64,000 bases of DNA from Desulfocapsaceae bacterium (GTDB lineage Bacteria; Desulfobacterota; Desulfobulbia; Desulfobulbales; Desulfocapsaceae). How positions within the stretch are numbered: the stretch's first letter is position 1; each line of letters begins with the position of its first letter. The notes below the pieces were generated by a model. That model had not been told where the DNA came from, made no database searches, and saw only the letters and a program-made list of their open reading frames with translations. The stretch spans positions 27,791 to 91,790 of the forward strand of contig JAUSAB010000054.1 in the NCBI GenBank assembly GCA_030653035.1. Reading direction: 5' to 3'. Below, in pieces: positions 52,690-62,200 of the stretch. The translations under genes were made by a program, and so were the position numbers.

Positions 52690-52784
52690 AAGCGAAGACT
52701 CCGAAAAGAACCATAACATTGAAATGCTGTAACCGGCAGTCAGAAATGGAATGGTTCTTTCTCCAAAAAACCTTTTTTATTCGC

Positions 52785-53168
52785 CTACCGATCTTCAACC
52801 TGCGCTTTACAGGCATCATATTCCGCTTTGACAAGTTTTCTGCCCATCATCGACACCTTAGCGCAATAAGCAGCAATATCGTGATCTTGCCGACAGAAGT
52901 CCTCCATCTCCTTTTCCTGCTCCGATGAAAGCGTTTTATAGTCATGGAGTTTTTCGACACAATAGAAAAATACCAAGGCCGGACCCACAAAAAGAACAAG
53001 CGCAATGTTTTCAAGAAGATCTCCATGGGCCGAGCCAAAAACAATCTGGTACCCGGCAAGCAGGATGGCGCAGACTATCAGAGCCAGAAGATACGGGATA
53101 ATGCGCCGATATTTGCTCTTGGTCTGGAAAACATCGACTGGAGGGTCTTGGATGATATTAATATCCAT
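52785..53168 (-). CDS. Two-helix membrane protein of unknown function
   Basis: The 127-residue protein has a soluble N terminus (about 30 residues), two membrane helices (about 25-43, PYLLALIVCAILLAGYQIVF, and 52-70, NIALVLFVGPALVFFYCVE) and a charged helical C-terminal domain with three Cys (DFCRQ, AAYCAKV, DACKAQ). AAGGA is 5 bases upstream of the ATG. I recognise no family. It lies beside another small gene on the same strand, 114 bases apart. Confidence 0.7.
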   Translation of the reverse strand: MDINIIQDPPVDVFQTKSKYRRIIPYLLALIVCAILLAGYQIVFGSAHGDLLENIALVLFVGPALVFFYCVEKLHDYKTLSSEQEKEMEDFCRQDHDIAAYCAKVSMMGRKLVKAEYDACKAQVEDR

Positions 53169-53228
53169 TTTTTCCTTAATCCCAGGCTCGGTATCACCCG
53201 GTTAATGTATGACAATAGGGGGTCAGAT

Positions 53229-53278
53229 AGCATGCAAATGAACCCATTCAATGGTTCAATCAAAAGCAAATGCATGCT
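53229..53278. repeat. Hairpin between two small minus-strand genes
   Basis: AGCATGCA (53229-53236) pairs with TGCATGCT (53271-53278). Inside, GAACC and GGTTC form a second short stem. It lies directly downstream of the 68-residue gene and may end or protect that transcript. Confidence 0.4.
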
Positions 53279-53282
53279 GCAT

Positions 53283-53489
53283 CTATTTCTTCCGGGGATC
53301 TGCGCCGGTCTCGAACATTTCAAACAGATCATAAAAAAGTCGGGCCACGGCGCTGAAATGAGTCGCCGAACCTGAACCGGCGTATGCCTTGGTCAACTCC
53401 ATGGCCCTGGCAAAACTCTCCTGACTGGCCGATCCCTGCGGATCGCGAATCACCTGCACAAGTGCCTCTCCTACATCTTTTTCGTTCAT
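53283..53489 (-). CDS. Small soluble protein of unknown function
   Basis: The 68-residue protein is predicted helical: MNEKDVGEALVQVIRDPQGS, FARAMELTKAY, and FSAVARLFYDLFEMFETG. No family is recognised. A run of seven G (GAGGGGGGG) lies just upstream of the ATG and can serve as ribosome binding site. It precedes the two-helix membrane gene on the same strand and may share its transcript. Confidence 0.65.
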   Translation of the reverse strand: MNEKDVGEALVQVIRDPQGSASQESFARAMELTKAYAGSGSATHFSAVARLFYDLFEMFETGADPRKK

Positions 53490-53895
53490 TGTTCCCCCCC
53501 TCTCGTTCTTGCTGTAATGAATTCACTGCAAAAGAGACACAGGACTATCCTCTGCCAAAACCGGCCCCGTTTACAGAGCCTGTACCTTTATACCGTCAAA
53601 TGGTGCCTGAATACCAATGATTTCCAGCCACACACCGTTTCCCATAACAGAAAATCAAACCATTTGCTTCATGTTTCTTCCCCCTGCAGCAGGACTACAA
53701 TCAGCCACAGTAGGCCCGGCACATTGTTCGAAATCTTGATGATTTCTTGATACCTTCGCCATGCGTTTTGACCCCATCTTGATATCAAACATGCTACATA
53801 TGTTAACGAAAGAAAAAAACCCGCATCCTAAGGGATATCAGACAAAAATCACAAAGGACGAATTTGGTTATGCACATTACAACGGAGGCCTCCCC
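53490..53895. other. Divergent intergenic region upstream of kdpA, no gene seen
   Basis: These 406 bases separate the small minus-strand genes from kdpA. The kdpA frame stays open upstream to an ATG at 53761, but that stretch encodes no hydrophobic sequence and lacks a ribosome binding site. No kdpF-like peptide was found. Promoter boxes are weak (TTGACC at about 53767 with no good -10). The sequence is much less G+C-rich than the kdp genes that follow. Confidence 0.55.
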
Positions 53896-55683
53896 ATGAT
53901 GAACACCTACGATTGGCAGCAGACACTCTTCTTTTTCGCGGTGCTGCTCCTCTTAGTCAAACCGGTCGGCACCTTTATGGCCAAGGTCTATCAGGGCGAG
54001 CGGACCCTGCTCTCACCCCTTCTGGTGCCCTGCGAGAACCTGCTCTATCGGATCTGCGGGGTGAACAAGGACGAGGAGATGGGCTGGCAGCGCTACGCCA
54101 CCGCCATGCTCCTCTTCAACTTGGTGGGCTTCGTAGCGCTCTTCGCCCTGTTGCTCCTGCAGCACCTGTTGCCCCTGAACCCGCAGGGGCTGTCAGCCTT
54201 CCCCTGGCAACTGGCGCTCAATTCCGCCATCAGCTTCACCACCAATACCAACTGGCAGGCTTACAGCGGCGAGACTGCGGCCAGCTACTTCACCCAGATG
54301 GCAGGGCTCACGGTGCACAACTTTGTCTCCGCCGCCACCGGCATGGCCATCGTCATCGCCCTGATCCGCAGCTTTTCCCGGCGCAAGACCTCGCTTCTCG
54401 GCAACTTCTGGGTCGATATGAGTCGCGGCACCCTCTACATCCTGCTGCCGCTGGCGCTGATCGCCGCCCTCGTCCTCGTCTCCCAGGGGGTAATCCAGAA
54501 CTTCAGCCCCTACCGGACCACCCCGCTGGTCCAGGCCACCAGCTACGACAAGGCACAACTTGACGATGCGGGTAAAACGCGCCTGGATACAACCGGCAAG
54601 CCGGTGACCGACAAGGTGATCGTCAGCGAAGTCACCATCCCAATGGGACCGGTCGCCTCCCAGGAGGCAATCAAGGAACTGGGCACCAACGGCGGCGGCT
54701 TCTTCAACGCCAACTCGTCCCACCCATATGAGAACCCGACCCCACTCTCCCATCTGCTGGAGATCCTGCTCATCCTCCTGATCCCGGCTGGCCTCACCTA
54801 CACCTTCGGCATCATGGTCGGCAATACCCGCCAGGGCTGGACCCTGCTGGCGGTCATGCTCCTGCTCTTCGTGGTTGCCTTTAGCGTCCTGCAATGGGCC
54901 GAGACCAGCTCCACCCCGCAGCTCACCCAGCTCGGGATCAATGGCGGGAATATGGAAGGCAAGGAGGTCCGCTTCGGCATGGCCGGCACCAGCCTCTTTG
55001 AAGTGGCCACCACCGGCACCTCGTGCGGGGCGGTGGCCGCCATGCACGACTCGCTCACTCCCATCGGCGGTTTGGTACCCCTGTCGCTCATCCTACTGGG
55101 CGAGATCGTCTTCGGCGGCGTCGGCTCCGGTCTCTATACCATGCTGGCTTTTGCCATTATCGCCGTCTTCGTCTCCGGCTTGATGATCGGCCGCACCCCT
55201 GAATATCTGGGCAAGAAGATCGAGGTACGGGAGATGTGGGTGTCTATCATCACCATCCTCTGCGCCGGGGTGGTGGTGCTGATCCTTTCCGGGATCGCCA
55301 TGATCACCCCAGCCGCCGTATCATCCATGGCCAATCCCGGCGCTCACGGTCTCACCGAGGTGCTCTACGCCTTTGCTTCCATGGCCAATAACAACGGCAG
55401 CGCCTTTGCGGGCTTAAGTGCCAACATCAACTTCTATAACATCCTCGGTTCGCTGGCCATGCTGATCGGCCGCTACGTGCCGGCGGTGGCAATACTCGCC
55501 ATGGCCGGTTCCCTGGCTGCTAAGAAGTACGTGCCGCCCAGCCTCGGCACCCTGCCCACCGACAAGGCGCCGTTCGCCATCTGGTTGATCCTGGTCATCC
55601 TGATCGTCGGCGCCCTGACCTTTTTCCCGGCCCTGGCCCTGGGACCGATCGTTGAACACCTGACCATGCTTGGAGGGAACTAA
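53896..55683 (+). CDS. kdpA: K+-transporting ATPase subunit A
   Basis: The 595-residue membrane protein is the K+-channel-like subunit of the Kdp pump. The ATG at 53896 follows CGGAGG by 7 bases. Four selectivity-filter-like loops are visible, for example [55 protein letters not shown], and [15 protein letters not shown]. It takes K+ from the periplasm and hands it to KdpB. It is the first gene of kdpABCDE; kdpB starts 4 bases after its stop. Codon use is strongly biased to G/C in third position compared with genes before 53 kb. Confidence 0.98.
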   Translation: MMNTYDWQQTLFFFAVLLLLVKPVGTFMAKVYQGERTLLSPLLVPCENLLYRICGVNKDEEMGWQRYATAMLLFNLVGFVALFALLLLQHLLPLNPQGLSAFPWQLALNSAISFTTNTNWQAYSGETAASYFTQMAGLTVHNFVSAATGMAIVIALIRSFSRRKTSLLGNFWVDMSRGTLYILLPLALIAALVLVSQGVIQNFSPYRTTPLVQATSYDKAQLDDAGKTRLDTTGKPVTDKVIVSEVTIPMGPVASQEAIKELGTNGGGFFNANSSHPYENPTPLSHLLEILLILLIPAGLTYTFGIMVGNTRQGWTLLAVMLLLFVVAFSVLQWAETSSTPQLTQLGINGGNMEGKEVRFGMAGTSLFEVATTGTSCGAVAAMHDSLTPIGGLVPLSLILLGEIVFGGVGSGLYTMLAFAIIAVFVSGLMIGRTPEYLGKKIEVREMWVSIITILCAGVVVLILSGIAMITPAAVSSMANPGAHGLTEVLYAFASMANNNGSAFAGLSANINFYNILGSLAMLIGRYVPAVAILAMAGSLAAKKYVPPSLGTLPTDKAPFAIWLILVILIVGALTFFPALALGPIVEHLTMLGGN

Positions 55684-55687
55684 AGCC

Positions 55688-57754
55688 ATGTCGACACATA
55701 TCCCACAACCCAAATCAGCCTTTGACAAGGAACTGATGACGGGTGCCCTGCTTGACGCCTTCAAAAAACTCGACCCGCGCTCCCTGTGGCGTAACCCGGT
55801 CATGTTTGCCGTTGAAATCGCCAGCTGCATCACCCTGGTGACCTTTATCCTCTCGCTCATAGGTGCCAACCAAGAGCCGGTCTGGTTCACCGCCGCCGTC
55901 TCGGTCTGGCTCTGGCTGACCGTCCTCTTCTCCACCTTTGCCGAGGCGTTGGCCGAAGGGCGCGGCAAGGCCCGGGCCGCAAGTTTGCGCAAGTCGCGCA
56001 CCGATGTCACTGCCAAACTGCTCAAAACCCCTGATTTCACCAGCAGCCAGAGCACGATCGGCGCCGACCAACTCCGCAAGGGCGACTACATCCTGGTGGA
56101 GGCAAACGACCTGATCGCCGGCGACGGCGATGTGGTGGCCGGCGCCGCCCTGGTCAACGAGGCAGCGGTAACCGGCGAGTCGGCCCCGGTGGTGCGCGAA
56201 TCCGGTGGAGACCGAAGTGCGGTCACCGGCGGCACCACGGTGATTGCCAATTCAATAATTGTCCAGATCACCGCCAACCCCGGCGAGACCTTTATCGACC
56301 GCATGATCTCGCTGATTGAAGGGGCCAAGCGCCGCAAGACCCCCAACGAGGTCGCACTCGAAGTGTTGCTGATCGCCCTCACCTTGGTCTTCCTGTTGGT
56401 CTGCGCCAATATCAGCCCGCTTTCCATCTACAGCGTCGCCGCTGCCGGCCAGGGCAGCCCGGTATCACTGACCATCCTGGTGGCGCTTTTTGTCTGCCTG
56501 GCCCCCACTACCATTGCCGCTCTCCTGCCCGCCATCGGCATCGCCGGCATGGACCGCCTCTTCCAGAAAAACGTCATCGCCCTTTCCGGACGGGCCATCG
56601 AGGCGGCGGGGGATGTCAACGTGCTGCTCCTCGATAAGACCGGCACCATTACCCTTGGCAACCGGGAGGCGGTCGCCTTTGTTCCGGTGGGCGGCCATTC
56701 GGATCTGGAACTGGCCAAGGCGGCCCTGACGGCCTCACTCAGCGATGAGACGCCGGAGGGACGAAGCGTGGTGGCTCTTGCCAAGCTGAAGCATGGTTTG
56801 CTGCCGGAAGCACTGCCCGTAAGCGCAACGGCGATCTCCTTCAGCGCCGACACCCGTCTCTCCGGGGTCGATATTGATTGCATCATGTACCGCAAAGGGG
56901 CCGCCGACTCCATCGCCGCCTTTGTCAATAAGCAGGGCGGCATTGTGCCCAAGGACTTGGAAGAGCGGGTCAATGCCATCGCCCACGCCGGGGCGACACC
57001 GCTTGTGGTCTGCCGTGGGGCTGAGATCTTAGGAGTCATCAACCTCAAGGATATTGTCAAGAGCGGCCTCCAGGAGCGCTTTCAGCAACTCCGCAGCATG
57101 GGGATCAAGACGGTGATGATCACCGGTGACAATCCGCTCACCGCCGCCGCCATCGCCGCCGAGGCCCAGGTTGATGACTTCCTGGCCCAGGCCAAGCCGG
57201 AGGACAAGCTGCGCATGATCAAGGATTACCAGGAGGCAGGTTTCATGGTGGCCATGACCGGCGACGGCACCAACGACGCCCCGGCCCTGGCCCAGGCCGA
57301 TGTGGCAGTGGCCATGAACAGCGGCACCCAGCCGGCCCGCGAGGCCGCCAACATCATCGATCTTGACAGCAACCCGACCAAGCTGCTCGATATCGTCGAG
57401 ATCGGTAAACAGATCCTCATGACCCGCGGCAACCTGACCACCTTCAGCATATCGAATGACATCGCCAAATACTTCGCCATCATCCCGGCGGCGCTGCTTT
57501 CCATCTACCCGCAACTGGGGGCGTTAAACGTCATGCACCTGGCCAGCCCCTACAGCGCCATTCTGTCGGCAGTCATCTTCAACGCCATCATCATCCCGAT
57601 GCTGGTGCCCCTCGCCTTGAAGGGGACCAAGTTCCGCGCCATGCCAGCCGAGAAACTGTTGATCTACAACCTGCTCGTTTACGGGGTCGGCGGAATTATC
57701 CTCCCCTTTATCGGCATCAAGGCCATCGATCTGGGCATCGGCCTGTTCATCTGA
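55688..57754 (+). CDS. kdpB: K+-transporting P-type ATPase subunit B
   Basis: The 688-residue class IA P-type ATPase hydrolyses ATP. The phosphorylated Asp is Asp316 in [20 protein letters not shown] is the actuator loop and [26 protein letters not shown] the hinge/P-domain motif. The start at 55688 ([13 protein letters not shown]) has GGAGGG about 10 bases upstream, within the end of kdpA. It couples to KdpA and needs KdpC. Confidence 0.98.
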   Translation: MSTHIPQPKSAFDKELMTGALLDAFKKLDPRSLWRNPVMFAVEIASCITLVTFILSLIGANQEPVWFTAAVSVWLWLTVLFSTFAEALAEGRGKARAASLRKSRTDVTAKLLKTPDFTSSQSTIGADQLRKGDYILVEANDLIAGDGDVVAGAALVNEAAVTGESAPVVRESGGDRSAVTGGTTVIANSIIVQITANPGETFIDRMISLIEGAKRRKTPNEVALEVLLIALTLVFLLVCANISPLSIYSVAAAGQGSPVSLTILVALFVCLAPTTIAALLPAIGIAGMDRLFQKNVIALSGRAIEAAGDVNVLLLDKTGTITLGNREAVAFVPVGGHSDLELAKAALTASLSDETPEGRSVVALAKLKHGLLPEALPVSATAISFSADTRLSGVDIDCIMYRKGAADSIAAFVNKQGGIVPKDLEERVNAIAHAGATPLVVCRGAEILGVINLKDIVKSGLQERFQQLRSMGIKTVMITGDNPLTAAAIAAEAQVDDFLAQAKPEDKLRMIKDYQEAGFMVAMTGDGTNDAPALAQADVAVAMNSGTQPAREAANIIDLDSNPTKLLDIVEIGKQILMTRGNLTTFSISNDIAKYFAIIPAALLSIYPQLGALNVMHLASPYSAILSAVIFNAIIIPMLVPLALKGTKFRAMPAEKLLIYNLLVYGVGGIILPFIGIKAIDLGIGLFI

Positions 57755-57782
57755 TCACAACCAACGACTAAGGAATTCCACC

Positions 57783-58352
57783 ATGAAAGAGATAAAATCA
57801 GCCCTGCTCATGCTCATCCTGTTCACCGTCATCTGCGGCGGCATCTATCCCGCCGTGGTCACCGGCCTGGCCCATGTCATTTTTCCGTGGCAGGCCAGGG
57901 GCAGCTTCGTCACCGATCCTGCCGGCATGGTAGTCGGCTCCACCCTCATCGGCCAGCCGTTTTCCGAGCCGAAATACCTGTGGCCCCGGCCCTCGGCCAC
58001 CACTGATTTTGGCTACAACCCGCTGGCATCCGGCGGATCCAATGCCGGCCCCACCAATCCCGCCTATCTGAAGACGGTTGACGAACGCCTGCAAGGGCTG
58101 CGTGCTACCGGGGTAACCGGGCCGGTTGCCGCCGATCTGGTGCAGGCCTCAGCCAGCGGCCTCGACCCCCATATCTCGCCGCAGGCCGCAAGCCACCAGG
58201 TCGGCCGAATCGCTATGAAGCGTGGGCTGAGCGAGGAGACGGTCACCCGCGTCATCACCGCTCACACTGAAGACCGCCAATTCGGTTTTATGGGCGCGCC
58301 ACGAGTAAATGTGCTTGCCATAAACCTGGAGTTGGATACAATAAGGCCATGA
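57783..58352 (+). CDS. kdpC: K+-transporting ATPase subunit C
   Basis: The 189-residue protein has one N-terminal membrane helix (SALLMLILFTVICGGIYPAVVTGLAHVIF) and a periplasmic domain. Family signatures are GSTLIGQPFSEPKYLWPRPSAT, YNPLASGGSNAGPTN, and SASGLDPHISPQAASHQVGRIA. It stabilises the KdpA-KdpB complex. It begins 28 bases after kdpB and its stop overlaps the kdpD start by 4 bases. Confidence 0.97.
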   Translation: MKEIKSALLMLILFTVICGGIYPAVVTGLAHVIFPWQARGSFVTDPAGMVVGSTLIGQPFSEPKYLWPRPSATTDFGYNPLASGGSNAGPTNPAYLKTVDERLQGLRATGVTGPVAADLVQASASGLDPHISPQAASHQVGRIAMKRGLSEETVTRVITAHTEDRQFGFMGAPRVNVLAINLELDTIRP

Positions 58353-61051
58353 ACACAGAGAACGACAGCCGTCCATCTCCCGAGACCATGCTGAAACTGG
58401 CCAATGCCGAAGAGGCTGGCAACAACGGGCTGGGCAGACTGCAACTGTTCCTGGGCTACGCCCCCGGGGTCGGCAAGACCTACACCATGCTGGAGGCCGC
58501 CCACCAGCGGCGGCGGGATGGTCGGGATGTGGTGGCGGCCTATGTGGAGTCCCATGGCCGCAGCGAGACCGATGCCCTGCTCGTTGGCCTGGAAGTTTTA
58601 CCCAAGGCCGCCATCGAGTACCAGGGGGTGCGACTGCCGGAACTGGATATCGATGCGGTGCTGACCAGAAAGCCGCAGATTGCCCTGGTGGACGAGCTGG
58701 CCCATACCAATGTCCCCGGTTCCCGGCACGAAAAGCGCTGGCAAGACATTGAGGAACTGCTGGCCGCCGGCATCGACGTCTACACCACGGTCAATGTCCA
58801 GCACTTCGAAAGCTTAAACGATGTCGTGGCCCAGATTACCGGCGTCGTGGTCCGTGAGACTGTGCCCGACCGCCTGCTGGATCTGGCGGCGGAAATCCGC
58901 CTGGTGGACATCCCGCCGGAGGAGCTTTTGCAACGCCTGCGAGAGGGCAAGGTCTATATCCCAGAGCAGGCCGCCCTTGCCACGGAAAAATTTTTCAGGG
59001 CCGGCAACCTCATCGCCCTGCGTGAGTTGTCGCTCAGACGCGCCGCCTCAAGGGTTGACACCGAGATGCGGGCCTACATGGAGACGCAGTCCATTCCCGG
59101 TCCCTGGCCAGTGACCGAGCGACTTCTGGTCTGCGCCAGCGGCAGCCCGTTCAGCGAGAAATTAATCCGCACCACCCGCCGCCTGGCCGATGAACTGAAG
59201 GCGGAGTGGTTTACGGTGTATATCGAGACCCCGAGCCTTGGCGCCCAGCAGCAGGAGAACCGGGAACGGATCTGGCGCGATCTGCGTCTGGCTGAACGCC
59301 TTGGCGCCCAGGTGACGACCGTGACCGGCGCCAAGGTCGCGGAGACGATCATCGATTATGCCGTGCGCCATAACGTCACCCGCATCGTGGTCGGCAAGCC
59401 GACTAAACCGCGCTGGCGCGAGTTTCTGCGCCCCCCCATCGTTGATCAGCTTATCCGCCTGAGCGGGGCCATCCAAGTGCATGTCGTCAGCATCGAGCCG
59501 ACGCCTATAAAACCTGGCAGCCAGATTACCAAGGCCAAGCAGCAACTCCCTTGGTTCGGATTCCTGGCCAGCCTGACGCTGGTGAGCGCGACAACCGTGC
59601 TCGCCACCCTGTTGAGACCTCTGTTGTCGCCGACCAACACGGCCATGCTCTACCTGTTGGCGGTCGTGCTGGCCGCCGTCCGCCTTGGTCTAAAACCAGC
59701 CATCCTCACCTCGACCTTAGGCGTCCTGGCCTTTGATTTTTTCTTTGTCTCTCCCCACTTCAGTTTTTCAGTTGCCGACTCGGAGTATATTTTCACCTTT
59801 TTTGGACTGTTCACCGTCGGGGTGGTCATCAGCACCCTGGTGGCAAAGTCCAATGAACGGCTGGAGGTCGTGCGGGAGCGCGAGGTACAGACCGAAAGCC
59901 TCTACGCCCTGAGCCGCGATCTGGCCGCTGCCGCCGATATGGACGCCATCATGGCCGCCGTGCTCAAAAATATCAGCGAGGCCCTGAACGCGCAACTTGC
60001 CGTTCTGGTTCCGGAAGGGGAACAGATGAAGGTCACGGCCATCAGCCAAGAGCTCTTCCTCGACATGAAGGAGTTGGCGGTGGCCGACTGGGCCTTCCGG
60101 AACCGGCAGCCCGCCGGACAGGGCACCGAGACGCTCAGCTCGGCGGCCCTTCTCTATCTGCCGCTCTATACGACGGCCTCTTTTCTCGGCGTGTTGGGGG
60201 TCAAACTGGGACAGGCGGCCGACTACCGCTCGCCGCAAAACCGCCGCCTCCTCGACGCCTTTGTCACCCATATCTCGCTTGCCATGGAACGGGTCCATCT
60301 CTCCCTTCAGGCGGAGCAGGCCCAGATCCTGCAAGCCAGAGAGAGCCTTGAACGGGCGCTGCTCAACTCCATCTCCCATGACCTGCGGACGCCCTTGGTA
60401 TCCATCATCGGCGCCTTGAGCAGCCTCCGCGACGAGAACCTGCGGGTTAGCGACAAGGTCCGGCGAGCGCTTTTAAGTGGCGCCTGGGACGAAGCGGAGC
60501 GCCTGAATCGCTTTGTCGGCAACCTGCTCGACATGACGCGCCTGGAGGCTGGCGAGTTGAAATTGCAGACTGAGCTTTGCGATGTGCAGGATCTGGTGGG
60601 CTGTTCGCTGGCCGCACTCGACCAGCGGCTGAATGGCCGTGGCGTGACGGTGACCCTTGCCGCTGATCTGCCATTGGTCTCCATGGATATGGTGCTTGTG
60701 ACCCAGGTCATGGTCAATCTGCTTGATAACGCCTTGAAATATTCGCCGACCGAAAGTTCCCTGGAAATCCAAGCACAAACCGATGAAAATTGGCTGACCA
60801 TCGAGATCCTTGATCGTGGCCCCGGTATTCCCGACCACGACCTGAAGCGGGTGTTCGATAAGTTTTACCGCCTGCCGGTCCCGGAAGGCAAAGGCGGCGG
60901 CACGGGCCTGGGACTTTCCATCTGCCGGGGAATTGTTGAGGCCCATGGCGGCACAATATGGGCTGAAAACCGACCTGGCGGTGGACTGCGGATCGCACTC
61001 CGCCTGCCATTACGACGAGAACAGGAAACAAGGAATGCTGATGGGAAATAA
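58349..61051 (+). CDS. kdpD: Sensor histidine kinase KdpD
   Basis: The 900-residue kinase senses K+ limitation or turgor. Residues 28-240 form the KdpD N-terminal domain with Walker A GYAPGVGKT (36-44) and DELAHTNVPGSRHEKRWQDIEELL. Residues about 255-375 are a universal-stress-protein-like domain. Four membrane helices follow (about 400-500, DUF4118), then a GAF-like domain (about 530-650). HisKA has the phospho-acceptor His677 in ISHDLRTPL, and HATPase_c has NLLDNALKY and GTGLGLSICRGIVEAHGG. It phosphorylates KdpE. It overlaps kdpC by 4 and kdpE by 11 bases. Confidence 0.97.
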   Translation: MNTENDSRPSPETMLKLANAEEAGNNGLGRLQLFLGYAPGVGKTYTMLEAAHQRRRDGRDVVAAYVESHGRSETDALLVGLEVLPKAAIEYQGVRLPELDIDAVLTRKPQIALVDELAHTNVPGSRHEKRWQDIEELLAAGIDVYTTVNVQHFESLNDVVAQITGVVVRETVPDRLLDLAAEIRLVDIPPEELLQRLREGKVYIPEQAALATEKFFRAGNLIALRELSLRRAASRVDTEMRAYMETQSIPGPWPVTERLLVCASGSPFSEKLIRTTRRLADELKAEWFTVYIETPSLGAQQQENRERIWRDLRLAERLGAQVTTVTGAKVAETIIDYAVRHNVTRIVVGKPTKPRWREFLRPPIVDQLIRLSGAIQVHVVSIEPTPIKPGSQITKAKQQLPWFGFLASLTLVSATTVLATLLRPLLSPTNTAMLYLLAVVLAAVRLGLKPAILTSTLGVLAFDFFFVSPHFSFSVADSEYIFTFFGLFTVGVVISTLVAKSNERLEVVREREVQTESLYALSRDLAAAADMDAIMAAVLKNISEALNAQLAVLVPEGEQMKVTAISQELFLDMKELAVADWAFRNRQPAGQGTETLSSAALLYLPLYTTASFLGVLGVKLGQAADYRSPQNRRLLDAFVTHISLAMERVHLSLQAEQAQILQARESLERALLNSISHDLRTPLVSIIGALSSLRDENLRVSDKVRRALLSGAWDEAERLNRFVGNLLDMTRLEAGELKLQTELCDVQDLVGCSLAALDQRLNGRGVTVTLAADLPLVSMDMVLVTQVMVNLLDNALKYSPTESSLEIQAQTDENWLTIEILDRGPGIPDHDLKRVFDKFYRLPVPEGKGGGTGLGLSICRGIVEAHGGTIWAENRPGGGLRIALRLPLRREQETRNADGK

Positions 61052-61733
61052 TCTGCCACGCATACTCATTGTTGATGACGAGCCGGCGATCCAGCGCTTC
61101 CTGCACACAGCCCTCGACAACGACGAATTTTCTCTGCATCAGGCCGAAAACGGCCACGCCGCACTGACGGCCACCGTGGCCTCAAAGCCAGACGTCATCC
61201 TGCTTGATCTGGGGCTGCCGGACATGGACGGGGTGGAGGTGATTCGCCGGATACGGCAATGGTCGCAGGTACCGATTATTGTTCTCTCCGTGCGCGACCG
61301 GGAAGACGACAAGGTCAAGGCCTTGGACGCGGGCGCCGATGACTACCTGACCAAGCCCTTCGGCGTCGGCGAGCTGCTGGCACGCATCCGGGTGACGTTA
61401 CGGCGTGCCTTGCAGCAAGCCCCGGAACCTGTCTATCGCATTGATGAGCTGGAAGTGGATCTGGCCCGGCGGCGGGTGCTGGTGCGCGGCGAAGAGATAT
61501 CATTGACCCCCACGGAATATGACGTCTTGCGACTGCTGGTCACCAACGCCGGAAAGGTGCTGACCCACCGGCAGATTCTTAAACAGATATGGGGCTCTGC
61601 CTATCTGGAACAACCCCATATCCTGCGCGTCAACATCAGCAATCTCCGTCATAAACTTGAAAAAGATGCCTCGCGCCCGTTGTATATTGTGACCGAATCA
61701 GGAGTGGGATATCGTTTTAAAGGGCAACCATGA
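61041..61733 (+). CDS. kdpE: Response regulator KdpE
   Basis: The 230-residue OmpR-type regulator has a receiver domain (about 7-120) with acidic pair DDE near residue 12, phospho-acceptor Asp56 (ILLDLGLPDMDG) and Lys in YLTKPFGVGEL. A winged-helix DNA-binding domain follows (about 130-228: EISLTPTEYDVLRLLVTNAGKVLTHRQILKQIWG, RVNISNLRHKLEKD). It activates kdpABC when phosphorylated by KdpD. The start is the ATG at 61041, with AAGGA 6 bases upstream inside the kdpD end; the ATG at 61035 is too close to that site. Confidence 0.97.
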   Translation: MGNNLPRILIVDDEPAIQRFLHTALDNDEFSLHQAENGHAALTATVASKPDVILLDLGLPDMDGVEVIRRIRQWSQVPIIVLSVRDREDDKVKALDAGADDYLTKPFGVGELLARIRVTLRRALQQAPEPVYRIDELEVDLARRRVLVRGEEISLTPTEYDVLRLLVTNAGKVLTHRQILKQIWGSAYLEQPHILRVNISNLRHKLEKDASRPLYIVTESGVGYRFKGQP

Positions 61734-62200
61734 TTCGATGAGCATTAATGGTTATCGACAGGGGTAGATGCTGCTCCAAAAATGAAAAAAGGGGGTAACA
61801 GTAAATTCTGTCACCTCCTTGATTTGTCTATTTGTGCGAAGGTCTTATTCGAACAACATTACCAACATCCCGAAATAAAAACATATATTTTCTTAAAAAC
61901 ATCCAGCCAACCCCCAAAACTAACCCTTGCCACCTTAAACAACACTCATTTCTTGATAGAAGAACCATAAAGCATATTAACTGCCAGATCAGATCTGAAT
62001 CACTACAAATCATGTGAGATAAAACCGCACTTCAATTCTTGGAATTTGAATGCCGTGCTTTTCTGGTGGGATGTCTTGTTCACGCCTTAATTTCTTAACC
62101 CGAGTTTAACAGCCTAAAAAAAACACTTAATGTAATCAGTCTATTACATCATCAAAAGAATTGCAGTGGCACTACATTTGAAAATTTAAGGAATAAACTG
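61734..62200. other. AT-rich region between kdpE and the insertion sequence, no gene seen
   Basis: These 467 bases hold no convincing gene. An imperfect terminator-like hairpin follows kdpE (GGGGGTAACAG with CTGTCACCTCC, near 61790-61820). A second imperfect inverted repeat lies at 62021-62062 (AAAACCGCACTTCAATTC with GAATTTGAATGCCGTGCTTTT). A third is ATGTAAT / ATTACAT at 62130-62149. The IS right end should lie in the last about 100 bases, but its terminal repeat cannot be identified without the other end. Confidence 0.55.
62021..62062. terminator. Candidate terminator hairpin between kdp and the IS
   Basis: Imperfect inverted repeat flanked by A and T runs (AAAACCGCAC ... GTGCTTTT). It could end transcripts from either side. 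Confidence 0.4.

Noticed and set aside
53761..53895. Earlier kdpA start or a kdpF peptide
   Set aside because: The extra 45 codons are polar and not conserved in KdpA. The ATG at 53896 has a strong ribosome binding site, and no short hydrophobic peptide like KdpF is coded.
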